A stretch of 64,000 bases of DNA from Sphingomonas colocasiae. Lineage in GTDB: Bacteria > Pseudomonadota > Alphaproteobacteria > Sphingomonadales > Sphingomonadaceae. Location of the stretch: NCBI RefSeq assembly GCF_019880585.1, contig NZ_JAINVV010000004.1, positions 558,001 to 622,000 of the forward strand. Reading direction: 5' to 3'. The position numbers and the translations under genes are program-made. The notes under the pieces were generated by a model that saw only the letters and a program-made list of their open reading frames with translations, searched no databases and had not been told where the DNA came from. Of this stretch, positions 23,921 through 32,254 are shown piece after piece. Each line of letters opens with the position of its first letter. The first letter of the stretch is position 1.

Positions 23921-24934
23921 TCAGGCACCGGATCCGGTAAGCGCGTCGACGATCGCACCCGCGCCGGTCGCGATCGGATCGATGACGGGCAGGCCGGTCT
24001 CCGCCGCCACCCGCGCGATGGTTTCATGGCGTTCGGTCTGGCTCATCCGGCTGGTGTCGAGCGAGATGCCGACCACGCGCGCGGACGGATTGGTGAGCTG
24101 CGCCGCGCGGACATTGTCCTCGATACAGCGCTGGAGCGAGGGCAGCGGATAATCGGGATAGCCGTCGATATGGGTACGCGCCGGATCGTGGCAGACCATG
24201 ATCGCATCGGGCTGCGACCCGTGGAGCAACGCCAGGCTGACCGCCGCATAGCCGGGATGAAACAAGGATCCCTGCCCCTCGATCACGTCCCAGTGATCTG
24301 GGCCATTGTCGGGCGAAAGCGTTTCGGCCGCGCCGGCGGCGAAATCGGAAATGGTGGAATCGATCGCGATCCCGCCGCCGGCGATCAGGATTCCGGTCTG
24401 TCCGGTGGCGCGGAATGTCGCGTCGATGCCGCGCTCACGCAGCGCGCGATGGATGGCGAGCGCGGTGTATTTCTTGCCGATCGCGCAGTCGGTGCCCACG
24501 GTCAGCAATCGCTTGCCCGTCCGCTTGCGTCCCGAGGCGACGGGGAAGGGGCCTTCCCCGCGCCGGACATCATGGAGCGACTGCCCGGCGGCGGCGGCGG
24601 CTGGCGCCAATGCGGGATGGTCGCGCAACCGGGCGTGCAGCCCGCTGGCGATGTCGAGCCCCGCTTCGAGCGCCGCGAGCAGCGGCGCTATCCATTCGGG
24701 TTGCAGTCCGCCGCCAAGCGGCGCGATCCCGATGACGATGCTGCCCGCGCCAGCGGCACGCGCCTCAGCGGGAGTCATGTCCGGCAGGCCGATATCGACG
24801 GCATCGCCGCTCAGCCGGAACTGGCCCAGGCAGAGCTCGGGGCGCCATTGCAGGATTCCGCACGCGGTCTTGGCGATGAGGCGATCGGGCGCGTCGCCGA
24901 GGAAGAGCAGATAGGGGCCGGGGATCGACGTCAT
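23921..24934 (-). CDS. DUF1611 protein, DgcN-like (D-glutamate N-acetyltransferase type)
   Basis: The protein (337 aa) has the DUF1611 layout: an N-terminal Rossmann-like part with DIGLPDMTPAEARAAGA and a C-terminal P-loop-like domain with VGTDCAIGKKYTALAI. It also carries FRATGQTGILIAG, VIEGQGSLFHPGYAAVSLA and MVCHDPARTHIDGYPDYPLP. Members named DgcN are reported to acetylate D-glutamate, which DgcA then racemises. No dgcA-like enolase-superfamily gene is visible here. Instead a D-aminoacylase gene precedes it with a 4-nt ATGA overlap (24931-24934). The combination argues for D-amino-acid metabolism, with acylation and deacylation in one operon. Confidence 0.75.
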   Translation of the reverse strand: MTSIPGPYLLFLGDAPDRLIAKTACGILQWRPELCLGQFRLSGDAVDIGLPDMTPAEARAAGAGSIVIGIAPLGGGLQPEWIAPLLAALEAGLDIASGLHARLRDHPALAPAAAAAGQSLHDVRRGEGPFPVASGRKRTGKRLLTVGTDCAIGKKYTALAIHRALRERGIDATFRATGQTGILIAGGGIAIDSTISDFAAGAAETLSPDNGPDHWDVIEGQGSLFHPGYAAVSLALLHGSQPDAIMVCHDPARTHIDGYPDYPLPSLQRCIEDNVRAAQLTNPSARVVGISLDTSRMSQTERHETIARVAAETGLPVIDPIATGAGAIVDALTGSGA

Positions 24935-26451
24935 CGTGCGATGGTTCCTTCGCGCCGCAGCACACGGCCCGGATGCGCGCCCGTGCTCTTGCCGCCGTTG
25001 AAGACGAGCGCACCGTTCACCCAGACCCGCGCGATGCCTTGCGACAGGGCCGTCGGATCGTCGGTGGTGGCGCGATCGGTGACGGTCGCTGGGTCGAACA
25101 GCACCAGATCGGCGAACGCGCCGGCGCGGATGACGCCGCGATCCTTCAACCCCATATGCGCGGCGGACAAGGCGGTCATCTTGTGGATCGCCTGTTCGAT
25201 CGTCAGCAATCCGGTTTCGCGCACATAGATGCGCAATGCGCGCGTGAAAGCGCCGGCGCCGCGCGGATGACGGCCGCCGATGGCGCCGTCCGACGAGATG
25301 TTCGCATGCGGCCAGGCGACGAATTTCGCGATATCGCGCTCGTCCATGCTGGTCGCGATCACATTGGCGCCGCTCTTCGCGCGTTCGATCTCGTCGACCA
25401 GCGCCATCAGCGTCGAGACCTCGTCGGTTCCGCGTTGCGCGGCGATCACCGCCACGGTCTTGCCCGCCAGCCCCGGCTCGGGTGGGAAACCGGCGATCAG
25501 CAGGCCTTTGGCGGGCACGAGATGTTTCAGGATGAACTCCGCCGTCGGCCGGTCGCCGAAATTGCGCTCCGGCCACAGCACCGTCAGCGTGCTGTGCCAA
25601 TAGGGATAGGGATAGACGTCGAGCGTCGCGTCGATCCCTTCGGCACGGGCCTTGTCGAGCACCGACAGGAAACGATCGGCTTGGCCCCACCAGTCGGTCA
25701 TCGCCAGCTTCGCATGCGACACCTGCACCGGCATGCCCGTTTTCCGGCCGATATCGACCAGTTCGTCGAGCGCCGCCCAGACGTCGCGATCCTCGCTGCG
25801 CAGATGGCTGATATAGCGCCCATGATGTTTCGCGGCCTCGCGGGCGAGCGAGAGCACCTCGCCCTTGTCCGAATAGATGCCGGGATCATATTCGAGGCCT
25901 GTCGACAGGCCGATCGCGCCCGCCGCCATGTCGTCGGCGAGCAGCGCGCGCATCTTCCCGACTTCGGCCGGTGTAGCCTTGCGCTTGAAATCCTGACCCA
26001 GCACCGCGCCGCGCAGGCTGTTATGCCCCGAATAGGACGCGACATTGATCGCGGCGGGCTTGTCCCCCAGCGCCTTGAAGAAGCCGGATAGCGGCACCAC
26101 CGATCCACCGTCCTGCCCGGCGACGATCGTCGTGATGCCCTGGCTCACCACGACCGATGCGTCGGGATTCTCCGCAAGGCCGCTCGCATGATGGCTGTGG
26201 GTATCGATGAAGCCCGGGGCGAGCGTCAGGCCGCGCGCATCGACCACCGTCTCGCCTGCCTCGGCATCGAGCGCGCCGATCGCGACGATCCGGTCGCCGC
26301 GGATGCGGACGTCGGCGGTCACGGGCTTCGTGCCCGTGCCGTCGACGACCGAGGCATTCTCGATCAGCAGGTCCTCCGCCGAGGCGGGGGCGATCGCGAG
26401 CAGCGCGACGGCCAGCGCGATCAGGCCGGCCGGCAGAGGGCGACGGATCAG
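24931..26451 (-). CDS. Exported D-aminoacylase (N-acyl-D-amino-acid deacylase), probable CTG start
   Basis: The protein (506 aa) is a metal-dependent amidohydrolase. It has GFIDTHSHHASGLAENPD (metal-binding HxH), VSQGITTIVAGQDG, STGLEYDPG, HLRSEDRD, QVSHAKLA and a C-terminal VWVNGALVF. The N-terminus is a clear signal peptide (IRRPLPAGLIALAVALLAIA then PASA), so it acts outside the cytoplasm. The only codon that fits the start is CTG at 26451-26449. It overlaps the TGA of the receptor gene as CTGA and has GGAGAGAAG just upstream. No ATG, GTG or TTG lies between that CTG and the mature part. An in-frame TTG at 26517 would add 22 Arg-rich residues. The ATGA and GTGA overlaps elsewhere in the window support the CTGA reading. 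Confidence 0.85.
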   Translation of the reverse strand: MIRRPLPAGLIALAVALLAIAPASAEDLLIENASVVDGTGTKPVTADVRIRGDRIVAIGALDAEAGETVVDARGLTLAPGFIDTHSHHASGLAENPDASVVVSQGITTIVAGQDGGSVVPLSGFFKALGDKPAAINVASYSGHNSLRGAVLGQDFKRKATPAEVGKMRALLADDMAAGAIGLSTGLEYDPGIYSDKGEVLSLAREAAKHHGRYISHLRSEDRDVWAALDELVDIGRKTGMPVQVSHAKLAMTDWWGQADRFLSVLDKARAEGIDATLDVYPYPYWHSTLTVLWPERNFGDRPTAEFILKHLVPAKGLLIAGFPPEPGLAGKTVAVIAAQRGTDEVSTLMALVDEIERAKSGANVIATSMDERDIAKFVAWPHANISSDGAIGGRHPRGAGAFTRALRIYVRETGLLTIEQAIHKMTALSAAHMGLKDRGVIRAGAFADLVLFDPATVTDRATTDDPTALSQGIARVWVNGALVFNGGKSTGAHPGRVLRREGTIAR

Positions 26452-29240
26452 AGCTTCTCTCCGCCGAGCTTGTAGGTCAGTTGCAGGAAGAAGCTGCGGC
26501 CGACGCTGTCGAACCAACTGATGTCGTAATAGGGATAAGCGGTGTAGGTCGGATCCTTGACCGGCTTTTCGTCGAGCAGGTTGGTGACGGTCAGCGATCC
26601 GCGCAGATGATCGGTGAAATCGTACTGCAGCGTCGAATTGAACAGATAGCTCGCCTTGATATAGCCGTCCTCGCCATAATTGGGCAGCTTGCCGAGCCGG
26701 TTGCCCGATACCGTCCATTTCAGCCCTTCGACCGAATAGGTGATGCTCGCGGTCGTCTTGTCGCGCGGGATATAATAGCTGCTGTCCGCGGCCAGCTTGT
26801 TGATGACCGGATCGCCGTCATATTGGCGGAAATCGTGATCGAACACATGGGTGTGCGCGACCGACAGCGCGAATTCGCCGAAGCTGGTCGGCAGCCGGCC
26901 ATGGATCGCCACGTCGATGCCGCTGGTCTTTTCGTGCGAGACGTTGATCGGGTTGATCGAGACCGAGTCGAGCTCGCCTTCCAGCACGCCGCTGGTGAAG
27001 CGCTTCACGCGCGTAAGGGCGTCCTGGCAGGTCGGCGTGTTGATATCGACCGGAGCGCCGCCTTCGGTCTGCCGGAGACGGCAGTCCGCTTCGGTCCTGA
27101 GCAGCCTGTCGATGCTCAGATCCTGGACCTGGTTGGACAGCGCGACGCGGAAATAATCGACTGAGACGTCGAAATAGCGTGACGGCGCCCAGACGATTCC
27201 GGCGTTCAGCGATTTGCTCGTTTCCGGTTTCAGCAGGCGATTGCCGTTGCGCTGCGCGACGATGCCCACCCCCGAATAATCGCAATCGGCGATATCCTCG
27301 TCGGGCTGATCCCTGCGGCAGAGATAATAGTCGTCGGCCGAAGGGTGGGTATTGCCCGGCCCGGTGAAGACATAATGGAGGTCGGGCGCGCGGAAACCCG
27401 TGCCATAGGCGGCACGGATCAGCAGCGTCGACGTCGGCCGCAGTTCCAGTCCGCCATTATAGGTGAACTTGCCGATGTTGCTGCCGGCGAAGCTGAAATG
27501 ATCGTAGCGCGCCGCGCCGGAAATCTGGAGGAAACTGGTGACCGGCACGCGCAGCTCGCCGCCCAGCGCCCAATGGGTCCGCCGGCCGACGCCGTCACTG
27601 TCCTTCAATCCGTAATAATAGTCGGTCAGCGCCAGCGGGTCGGGATTGAGGTCGTAGCCCTGCTTGCCATATTCGCCGATCGCGGCGAAGCCGATCGGGC
27701 CGGCGGGAAGCCGGAACAGTTCGGTCGTGTTGATCGTCGCCGAGAAATTGTCGGTCCAGCTGCGCGGGCGATAGATGCTGTTGACCGCGATGCTGTCATA
27801 TTCCGCTTCGGTCAGCGGCTTGTAGAGCCGGCTCGGATTGGCGTTGAAGATCGGATAGCCGCTGTCGGGATCGACGCCGAGTTGTGGGCCAAGGAACAGC
27901 GCATTGGCCTTGGCGGCTATGACCTCGGGGAATTTGACGACCGACCTGTACTCGCTGTGGTTGAACGAGGCCTCGTAATTCCAGTTGTCCGCGAAATTGC
28001 CCCTGACGCCCGGCGTGATGCTGAACGTCTTCTGCTTGTTGCGGATCATCGTCTTGCGGAAACCGCCGGCTTCTTCCGGCGTGAACTGGCGGGACCAGTC
28101 GTCGAGCACGCCATCATAGCTGTTGTAGAAGGTGGTGTCGCTGCTGCCCGATGCGTCCTGGAACGCCCAGCTCAGCACATCGGGCATCAGCGCGACATTG
28201 CTGATGCCGAACTGCGCATCGACGAACAGTTTTGCGTTATCGGACAGCTCGTATCCGGCGGATGCGAAGCTGTTGAAGCCCTTGCGCTGCGATATCACGG
28301 TTCCGTAACCGATCGAGCTCCGGCTTCCGCAGAAATAGCCGGGACCATAATCGTCGATCACCGGATCATATTCGCCATAGCGCGCGCGTGAGGTGTAGAT
28401 CGTGCTGCCGCGATTGAGATAGGCTAGGCTGGCGCAGGTGGCGGCACCCGGATCGACGTAAATATCCTCATCCGGATTGTAGCGCAGGAAGACGCGCCGG
28501 GCGAGCGGGGTCACCGGATTGTCCTCGGTGCTGTCCTGGATCTTGCGCGTATAGGCCCAGAGCGGCCGCTGATGCAGATATTCGATGCCGCCCACGATGT
28601 TGAAGCGATCGGTGGACCAGCCGCTGGTCAGCGTCGCGCGGTGGGACATGCCGCCGCCATGCTCGGTGAAGCCGGCGCGATAGTCGATGGTGGTGCCGTC
28701 CACCCGTTCCTTCATCTTGAAGTTGATCACGCCGGCGATGGCATCGGAACCGTAGATGGCCGACGCGCTGCCGCTCAGCACTTCGACGCGTTCGATCAGG
28801 CCGACCGGCAGGTTGGAGATGTCGGTGAAGTTGCTGCGGCCCTGGAAGGGCAGCGGGAAATCCGCGATGCGCCGGCCATTGACCAGCACCAGCGTATGAT
28901 TGGGGCCAAGCCCGCGCAGATCGACCTGTTGCGCGCCCGGCGTGAAGCTGGCGCCGCTGAACGATTGCTGGCTCTGCGTCTCGCCGCCATTCTGGGTCAC
29001 CGCGCGCAGAATGTCCGGAACGCTGGTATAGCCGTTCGATCGGATCATGTCGGAATTGATCACCGTGATCGGTGCGGGCCCTTCCTCCGACACGCGCGGA
29101 ATGCGCGATCCGGTGACGATGATTTCCTCCGACGGCGTCGCATCGCCCTGGGCGTCCTGCGCGAGCGCGGGCGTGGTCAGCGCGAAGACGCCGCATCCCA
29201 GCGCCAGTGAAATCCGAAATGCGTTGCGCGCGATCATCAT
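26448..29240 (-). CDS. TonB-dependent outer-membrane receptor
   Basis: The protein (930 aa) has a signal peptide (MMIARNAFRISLALGCGVFA, ending ALAQ), a TonB-box-like EEIIVTGSRIPR, a plug domain (VPDILRAVTQNGG, VDLRGLGPNHTLVLVNGRR, VEVLSGSASAIYGSDAIAGV) and a long beta-barrel ending in a region before GGEKL. The ATG pair at 29240-29235 is used because a G-rich GGGGGGTG lies directly upstream. It is the first gene of an operon with the D-aminoacylase and DgcN-like genes, so it probably imports their substrate, an N-acylated or peptide-bound D-amino acid. It is divergent from the cyanophycinase-like gene. Part of the 5' region holds a 9-bp inverted repeat. Confidence 0.92.
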   Translation of the reverse strand: MMIARNAFRISLALGCGVFALTTPALAQDAQGDATPSEEIIVTGSRIPRVSEEGPAPITVINSDMIRSNGYTSVPDILRAVTQNGGETQSQQSFSGASFTPGAQQVDLRGLGPNHTLVLVNGRRIADFPLPFQGRSNFTDISNLPVGLIERVEVLSGSASAIYGSDAIAGVINFKMKERVDGTTIDYRAGFTEHGGGMSHRATLTSGWSTDRFNIVGGIEYLHQRPLWAYTRKIQDSTEDNPVTPLARRVFLRYNPDEDIYVDPGAATCASLAYLNRGSTIYTSRARYGEYDPVIDDYGPGYFCGSRSSIGYGTVISQRKGFNSFASAGYELSDNAKLFVDAQFGISNVALMPDVLSWAFQDASGSSDTTFYNSYDGVLDDWSRQFTPEEAGGFRKTMIRNKQKTFSITPGVRGNFADNWNYEASFNHSEYRSVVKFPEVIAAKANALFLGPQLGVDPDSGYPIFNANPSRLYKPLTEAEYDSIAVNSIYRPRSWTDNFSATINTTELFRLPAGPIGFAAIGEYGKQGYDLNPDPLALTDYYYGLKDSDGVGRRTHWALGGELRVPVTSFLQISGAARYDHFSFAGSNIGKFTYNGGLELRPTSTLLIRAAYGTGFRAPDLHYVFTGPGNTHPSADDYYLCRRDQPDEDIADCDYSGVGIVAQRNGNRLLKPETSKSLNAGIVWAPSRYFDVSVDYFRVALSNQVQDLSIDRLLRTEADCRLRQTEGGAPVDINTPTCQDALTRVKRFTSGVLEGELDSVSINPINVSHEKTSGIDVAIHGRLPTSFGEFALSVAHTHVFDHDFRQYDGDPVINKLAADSSYYIPRDKTTASITYSVEGLKWTVSGNRLGKLPNYGEDGYIKASYLFNSTLQYDFTDHLRGSLTVTNLLDEKPVKDPTYTAYPYYDISWFDSVGRSFFLQLTYKLGGEKL

Positions 29241-29323
29241 CGACACCCCCCCTTTGCTTCGATCGACCGATTTCAACCGACCATCGTTTCCCGGCGACGA
29301 TCGGAATCTTTGTCAAAAGCTGA

Positions 29324-29352
29324 TCAGAAAATCACATCTGCAAATTTTCTGA
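29324..29352. promoter_or_regulatory. AT-rich inverted repeat in the receptor / peptidase divergent region
   Basis: TCAGAAAAT and ATTTTCTGA are perfect 9-bp inverted arms 11 nt apart (centre spacing about 20 bp, two helical turns). They stand out in a GC-rich genome. They lie 84 nt upstream of the receptor start and 122 nt upstream of the peptidase start, a good place for a shared operator. The RpiR regulator at the other end of the operon is the natural candidate binder. Confidence 0.5.
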
Positions 29353-29474
29353 CACGATTTCCGTAGCAACATTGCCCCGCTCATGCGACAGAAATAGTGG
29401 TCGGCATGCCCGGTTTGCCGGTCGGCGATGCCGATCTGCAACAGGGCAGCGGCGTCGCATCGGGAGAGGCATGG

Positions 29475-30485
29475 ATGAACCTGCTTAAATTCGCCGGAAG
29501 TCTCGTGCTCGCATTTGTCCTGGCGGCGGCCACGCCCGCCGCGGCACCCGTTGACGGCCTCACCCGCTATGTGGCCGGCGATATCGATGCGGCGACACCG
29601 GGGCCGGTTTCGGGCGGATTGTTGCTGATGGGCGGCGGCGATCGCGATCCCGCCGCGATGCGCTGGTTCTTTGCCAAGGCGGGGCGGGGGCATATCGTGA
29701 TCCTGCGCGCGTCCTATGGCGGGGAGGCGGGCGAGGAATTCTATCGAGAGATCGGCGGTATCGCTTCGGCGGAAACCTTCGTCTTTTCCGGTCGTGCCGC
29801 GTCCAGCGATCCGCACATGCTCGCGCGGCTTGCACGTGCCGACGGCATTTTCATCGCCGGCGGCGATCAGGCCAATTATGTCCGCTACTGGAAGGGCACG
29901 CCGGTCGCCGCCGCGCTCGACGCGCATGTGGCGGCAGGCAAGCCGATCGCCGGGACAAGCGCAGGGCTCGCGATGCTCGGCGAGCGGCTTTACGGTGCGA
30001 TGGATGGCGGCAGCCTGACGAGCGCCGAGGCCCTGGCCGATCCGTTCGGCCCGGCGAACACCATCGAACGCGATTTCCTGCATATCGCGCTGCTGCGCGG
30101 CATCGTGACCGATACGCATTTCAAGGAACGCGACCGGCTGGGCCGGCTGATGGCATTCCTCGCCAAGGCGCAACGCGGCGCGCGGGCGGGCGACCGCGCG
30201 ATGCTGGGGCTTGGCGTCGACGAGGACGCGGCGGTCGCGGTCGAGCCCGACGGCACGGCGCGGTTGTTTTCGATCAAGCCCGATGGCGGCGCCTGGCTCG
30301 TCGATGGCGCGGGGCTGCGCGGGATCAGGGCGAAGGGGCCGCTGACGGCTGCGCGGGTCGAGGTGACGGGGATCGGCAGGGCCTCGGTGCTTCACTTGCC
30401 GTCGGGCAGGGTGGAGGCGCCGACCTTCCGTCGCGCCTATCGGCTCGGCGGCGGCAGGATCGTCGAATTGCCGGCTGAGAAATAG
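29475..30485 (+). CDS. Exported cyanophycinase-like peptidase (S51 family)
   Basis: The protein (336 aa) has a signal peptide (MNLLKFAGSLVLAFVLAAAT then PAAA). The catalytic domain follows peptidase S51: LLLMGGGDRD, IFIAGGDQANYVRYWKGTPV, the nucleophile in GTSAGLAML, and TDTHFKERDRLGRLMAFLA, which is the cyanophycinase-type DxHFxxRxRxGRL motif. Cyanophycinases cut beta-Asp-Arg dipeptides from cyanophycin; relatives cut other isoaspartyl bonds. The ATG at 29475 matches the signal peptide and has GGGAGAGG upstream. It shares its promoter region with the TonB receptor operon, which fits a peptide-scavenging role. Confidence 0.85.
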   Translation: MNLLKFAGSLVLAFVLAAATPAAAPVDGLTRYVAGDIDAATPGPVSGGLLLMGGGDRDPAAMRWFFAKAGRGHIVILRASYGGEAGEEFYREIGGIASAETFVFSGRAASSDPHMLARLARADGIFIAGGDQANYVRYWKGTPVAAALDAHVAAGKPIAGTSAGLAMLGERLYGAMDGGSLTSAEALADPFGPANTIERDFLHIALLRGIVTDTHFKERDRLGRLMAFLAKAQRGARAGDRAMLGLGVDEDAAVAVEPDGTARLFSIKPDGGAWLVDGAGLRGIRAKGPLTAARVEVTGIGRASVLHLPSGRVEAPTFRRAYRLGGGRIVELPAEK

Positions 30486-30556
30486 GGCCCGATCGTCGAT
30501 GTTCGTTTGCTTGTCGCCGGGTTTCAATCGCGTCCTGTTGACGCCCCTGTCCTCCT

Positions 30557-30645
30557 GTCATTCCCGCGCACGCGGGAATCCAGCTTCTTCTTCTTTTTCC
30601 TGACACTTCACGGAAAAGCTGGATTCCCGCGTGTGCGGGAATGAC
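30557..30645. repeat. Inverted pair of dispersed hairpin repeats
   Basis: Two 30-nt copies of a GTCATTCCCGCG...CGCGGGAATCCAGCTT element face each other (about 30557-30585 and 30616-30645), with one difference between them. Each copy is itself a hairpin (TTCCCGCG / CGCGGGAA in the first). Together they can form one long cruciform or stem. Related elements occur at 54348-54425 and 57250-57311. This type of intergenic repeat is common in sphingomonads; here it may also terminate the convergent peptidase and ligase transcripts. Confidence 0.65.
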
Positions 30646-30679
30646 AAGGAGAAGGAGAAGAGGCGTCGGCTTCCCGATT

Positions 30680-32251
30680 TCAATCGCGGCGGCGGTGTCC
30701 GTCGCTGTCGAGCGCCATGTCGCGCAATTCGCGTTTCAGCACCTTGCCGATCTCGCTGCGCGGCAGCGCGTCGATCTCGATGATGTCGCTGATCCGCTGG
30801 GTCTTGCCGACGCGCTGGTTCAGCCAGTTGCGGATCTCCGCCGCAGGAGTTTCGTCGCGCGCGCGGCGGACGATGAAGGCGACCGGCGTCTCGCCCCATT
30901 CGCTCGAAGGCATGCCGACCACCGCGACATCCTCGACCGCGGGATGCTCGCGCATCGCGACCTCGATATCGGACGGATAGACGTTGAAGCCGCCCGAGAT
31001 CACCACGTCCTTGCGGCGATCGAGCAGGGTCAGGAAGCCGTCTTCATCGAAACGGCCGATATCGCCGGTACGGATATAGCGGCGGCCCTGTTCGTCGAAC
31101 CATTCGGCGTCGCGCGTCTGTGCCGGGCGGTTGTGGTAATGCCGCATCATCAATGGCGAATGGCCGACGATCTCGCCGACGCTGCCCGGCGGCAACGGCT
31201 GGCCATCCTCGTCGATCACGCGCATGACATGCCCTTCCACCGGCACGCCGACCGTGTCGAGTTTGTGGGGATGGAGATGTGCCGCCAGCGTCGCGGTCCC
31301 GCCGCCTTCGGTCATGCCGTAAATCTCGATCAGCCCGCCCGGCCAGCGCCGCAGGATCTCCGCCTTCAGATCGGCGGCGAAGGGCGCGCTGGTGCACGTC
31401 TTCATGCGGAATGCGGACAGGTCGAAACGGTCGAATTCCGGATCGTTCATCAGCCGCCGATACTGGACGGGCACCAGCATGGCATGGGTGACACGGTGGC
31501 GCTCGGCAAGCTCCAGGAAGCGCCGCGCGTCGAACTTCTCCATCAGCACCAGCGTTCCGCCATTGGCGAGCGTGGGCACCACGCTGACCAGCGTGGTGTT
31601 CGAGCAGAGCGGCGTCGAGATGATCGCGATCGCTTCGGCGGTATAACCGGCCATCCGCCCGCGCAGCACATGCTGCCAGCGCATGCCATGATCCTGCACG
31701 ATGCCCTTGGGGCTGCCGGTCGTGCCCGAGGAATAGATGATGTTGAAAATATCGTCCGGCGCCAGCGGCACCGGGGTCGGCTCGGCGTCTTCCTCGGGGA
31801 GCCAGGCGGAGAGCGGCGTGCCGATCGGCGCATCCTCGCCGAGCGCGATCACCGTCGCGCCGGACAAGGCGTCGGCGAAGCGGTCGCCGGTCGCTTTATC
31901 GACGAACACCAGTTTCGCGCCGCTGTCCGCGATCACGGCGGCGAGCGCGTCCGGGCTCGACGAGGCCGCGATCGGCGCGACGGTACCGCCGGCGCGCAGG
32001 ATCGCGAGGAACATCGCGACATGATCGATCGAGGTCGCCGCGACGATCGCGACGACGTCGCCCCTGGCGATGCCGTCGCGCTGCAATCCGGCGGCCATCC
32101 GGTCGATCCGCGCATCGAGCGCGCGATAGTCGAGCCGCACCTCGCCATGGATCAGCGCGACATGTGCGCCGGTGTCGCGAGCATGAAGCCGGACGAGATC
32201 GGGCAGGGTGGCGAAGCTGTCGAACGGCATGACGATCGGTTCCGTGTGCAT
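30680..32251 (-). CDS. AMP-forming acyl-CoA ligase
   Basis: The protein (523 aa) belongs to the adenylate-forming superfamily. Core motifs are present: IIYSSGTTGSPKGIV (A3), EIYGMTEGGG (A5), IRTGDIGRFDEDGFL (A7), DRRKDVVISGGFNVYP (A8) and the catalytic Lys in LPRSEIGKVLKREL (A10). It activates a carboxylic acid to the acyl-CoA; the chain type cannot be read from the sequence. It starts 3 nt after the stop of the GH5 gene, so the two are co-transcribed. That pairing suggests the GH5 enzyme releases, directly or indirectly, an acid to be activated, for example a fatty acid from a glycolipid. A shorter ATG at 32230 is possible. Confidence 0.88.
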   Translation of the reverse strand: MHTEPIVMPFDSFATLPDLVRLHARDTGAHVALIHGEVRLDYRALDARIDRMAAGLQRDGIARGDVVAIVAATSIDHVAMFLAILRAGGTVAPIAASSSPDALAAVIADSGAKLVFVDKATGDRFADALSGATVIALGEDAPIGTPLSAWLPEEDAEPTPVPLAPDDIFNIIYSSGTTGSPKGIVQDHGMRWQHVLRGRMAGYTAEAIAIISTPLCSNTTLVSVVPTLANGGTLVLMEKFDARRFLELAERHRVTHAMLVPVQYRRLMNDPEFDRFDLSAFRMKTCTSAPFAADLKAEILRRWPGGLIEIYGMTEGGGTATLAAHLHPHKLDTVGVPVEGHVMRVIDEDGQPLPPGSVGEIVGHSPLMMRHYHNRPAQTRDAEWFDEQGRRYIRTGDIGRFDEDGFLTLLDRRKDVVISGGFNVYPSDIEVAMREHPAVEDVAVVGMPSSEWGETPVAFIVRRARDETPAAEIRNWLNQRVGKTQRISDIIEIDALPRSEIGKVLKRELRDMALDSDGHRRRD

Positions 32252-32254
32252 GTG

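Noticed and set aside
30486-30679. A CRISPR array at the repeated GTCATTCCCGCG elements
   Set aside because: There are only two copies, they are inverted instead of direct, and there is no regular spacer or cas gene.
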